NCBI GenBank assembly: GCA_027622115.1 | Contig: JAQBZS010000470.1 | Location: forward strand, 1-6,168 | Source: Planctomycetota bacterium | GTDB lineage: Bacteria; Planctomycetota; Planctomycetia; Planctomycetales; Planctomycetaceae | Reading direction: 5' to 3' | DNA: 6,168 nucleotides | In this document: piece after piece, positions 5,495-6,168 of the stretch | Layout: the number at the start of each line of letters is the position of its first letter | Numbering within the stretch: the first letter of the stretch is position 1 | Notes under the pieces: generated by a model | Told to the model about the DNA's origin: nothing | Database searches by the model: none | What the model saw: the letters and a program-made list of their open reading frames with translations, nothing else | Program-made: the position numbers and the translations under genes

Positions 5495-6058
5495 ATGATT
5501 GATATTGATAGTGAAGTCCCCAGATTGATCCCTTCCGCGGAAGTTCCTGACTACACATACGTCCCTAGTTCCTCGACTCCGCATCCGGTTCGCGATCCCC
5601 GCGGCCACAGTCACGGCAAGAAGGCGGCTCGACCTCCGAAAGCGTTGGATCCGGAGACTTGGGCGGAAAACCGCAGCTACTTGTTGGCAATCGACCTGTT
5701 CAACCTCGGGTACTATTGGGAATCGCACGAAGAATGGGAGCGACTTTGGCGAGCTTCAGGGCCGGACACGACGCCAGGACGATTTCTGAAGGGGCTGGTT
5801 AAGTTGTCTGCGGCCGGCGTCAAGGTTCGCGAACTCAGCATTCACGGCGTCCGTCGTCACGCAGCGTCGGCGGGTGAGGTCTTCGCGGACGTGGCCGCCG
5901 AGACCGGCGACGACTTTTTCTGCGGCTTGGAATTCACCACGCTGCAATTTGCCGCGGATCGAGCCGCACAGTTGACCTACAAGCAAGACATCCCAGAAGG
6001 CAAAGCCGTGCGAGTGTTCCCGTTTCTACTGCAACCGGAACCGCAGCAACTGGTCTGA
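5495..6058 (+). CDS. DUF309 family protein
   Basis: A 187-residue protein carrying the DUF309 core: DLFNLGYYWESHEEWERLW (67-85) with the hallmark HEEWE (78-82), then FLKGLVKLSAAGVKV (97-111) and GVRRHAASA (118-126). The family is a small helical bundle of unknown biochemical role; the conserved His and Glu residues could bind a metal (inference). The N-terminal 50 or so residues are extra compared with the core domain. They are Pro-rich and contain His30, His38 and His40, and look disordered; no signal peptide is seen. Start ATG 5495 is supported by ggagga at 5480-5485. It appears to be a single-gene transcript: a candidate promoter lies upstream at 5401-5430 and a strong terminator begins 33 nt after the stop. 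Confidence 0.85.
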   Translation: MIDIDSEVPRLIPSAEVPDYTYVPSSSTPHPVRDPRGHSHGKKAARPPKALDPETWAENRSYLLAIDLFNLGYYWESHEEWERLWRASGPDTTPGRFLKGLVKLSAAGVKVRELSIHGVRRHAASAGEVFADVAAETGDDFFCGLEFTTLQFAADRAAQLTYKQDIPEGKAVRVFPFLLQPEPQQLV

Positions 6059-6090
6059 GATTCTGGATTCGATTCAGCGTCACGCACAAG

Positions 6091-6118
6091 AAGCCCGACC
6101 GTTTGGTCGGGCTTTTTT
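6091..6118 (+). terminator. Strong rho-independent terminator after the DUF309 gene
   Basis: A 10-bp perfect stem, aagcccgacc (6091-6100) with ggtcgggctt (6105-6114), has a 4-nt gttt loop and runs into six T (6113-6118). The stem also carries A residues on its 5' side, so it could work for a transcript arriving from the right. Confidence 0.9.
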
Positions 6119-6127
6119 CGTTCGGAC

Positions 6128-6168
6128 TTATTCGATGTGCAGGTTTTGTGTAGAGGAGGCTGGGGTTG
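6128..6168 (-). CDS. Possible 3' end of a convergent gene (partial)
   Basis: On the minus strand a frame open to the window edge ends with TAA at 6130-6128, giving a C-terminus TPASSTQNLHIE. It would converge on the DUF309 gene with the terminator between them. Twelve codons are too few to establish it. An alternative is that gaggagg at 6153-6159 is the ribosome site of a + strand gene starting at or past the edge. Confidence 0.25.
   Translation of the reverse strand, partial: TPASSTQNLHIE

Noticed and set aside
5123..5728. 201-residue frame on the minus strand
   Set aside because: It overlaps the well-supported DUF309 gene antisense, has no recognisable motifs, and its other half covers intergenic DNA.
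1..6168. CRISPR array, defence system or prophage module
   Set aside because: No array of spaced repeats, no nuclease or toxin-antitoxin-like genes and no phage genes were seen; only decayed transposase fragments are present.

Overview
The window (about 57% GC by eye) looks like part of a planctomycete-type chromosome. That assignment is inferred from the mix of genes: a Tat-exported COG3618-like amidohydrolase, a KDG kinase, a secreted HEAT-like protein and a DUF309 protein, plus the gene spacing and transposase types. No marker gene proves it. All intact genes lie on the + strand.

Left third (1 to about 1460): a graveyard of broken genes. A short imperfect tandem repeat (4-49) is followed by the receiver domain of a FixJ-type response regulator. 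This gene appears to carry a 1-nt frameshift in a T-run near its start, and it is cut off at about 470 before its switch lysine and DNA-binding domain. From there, on the minus strand, comes the catalytic part of a DDE transposase with a second frameshift near its C-terminus. It is fused in frame at about 1104 to the first 69 or so residues of an IS21-family IstA transposase. Two 26-bp direct repeats upstream of the IstA start (1373-1398 and 1408-1433) look like the transposase-binding repeats of an IS21-type end.

Middle (1545-3129): a Tat-exported amidohydrolase (COG3618/Amidohydro_2-like) is followed after 73 nt by a 75-residue MoaD/ThiS-like beta-grasp protein ending in Gly-Gly-Gly. Downstream is a non-coding stretch rich in hairpins (2884-3129), including a 12+7+6 bp nested inverted repeat and a terminator-like hairpin. 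It may be a structured RNA or a complex 3' end.

Right half (3255-6168): 2-keto-3-deoxygluconate kinase (kdgK, GTG start) and, 39 nt later, a secreted HEAT-like protein form a likely two-gene operon. A 470-nt gap follows, with a weak terminator and a candidate promoter embedded in a 10-bp inverted repeat. It leads into a DUF309 protein that ends at a strong rho-independent terminator. The last 40 nt may hold the 3' end of a convergent gene.

Functionally, the amidohydrolase (a family that includes sugar-lactone hydrolases) and KDG kinase could both serve sugar-acid breakdown, but they are separated by a terminator and the link is inference. No clearly new defence or mobile system is visible. 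The most unusual items are the triple-remnant rearrangement with an in-frame transposase chimera, the structured intergenic region and the inverted-repeat promoter.
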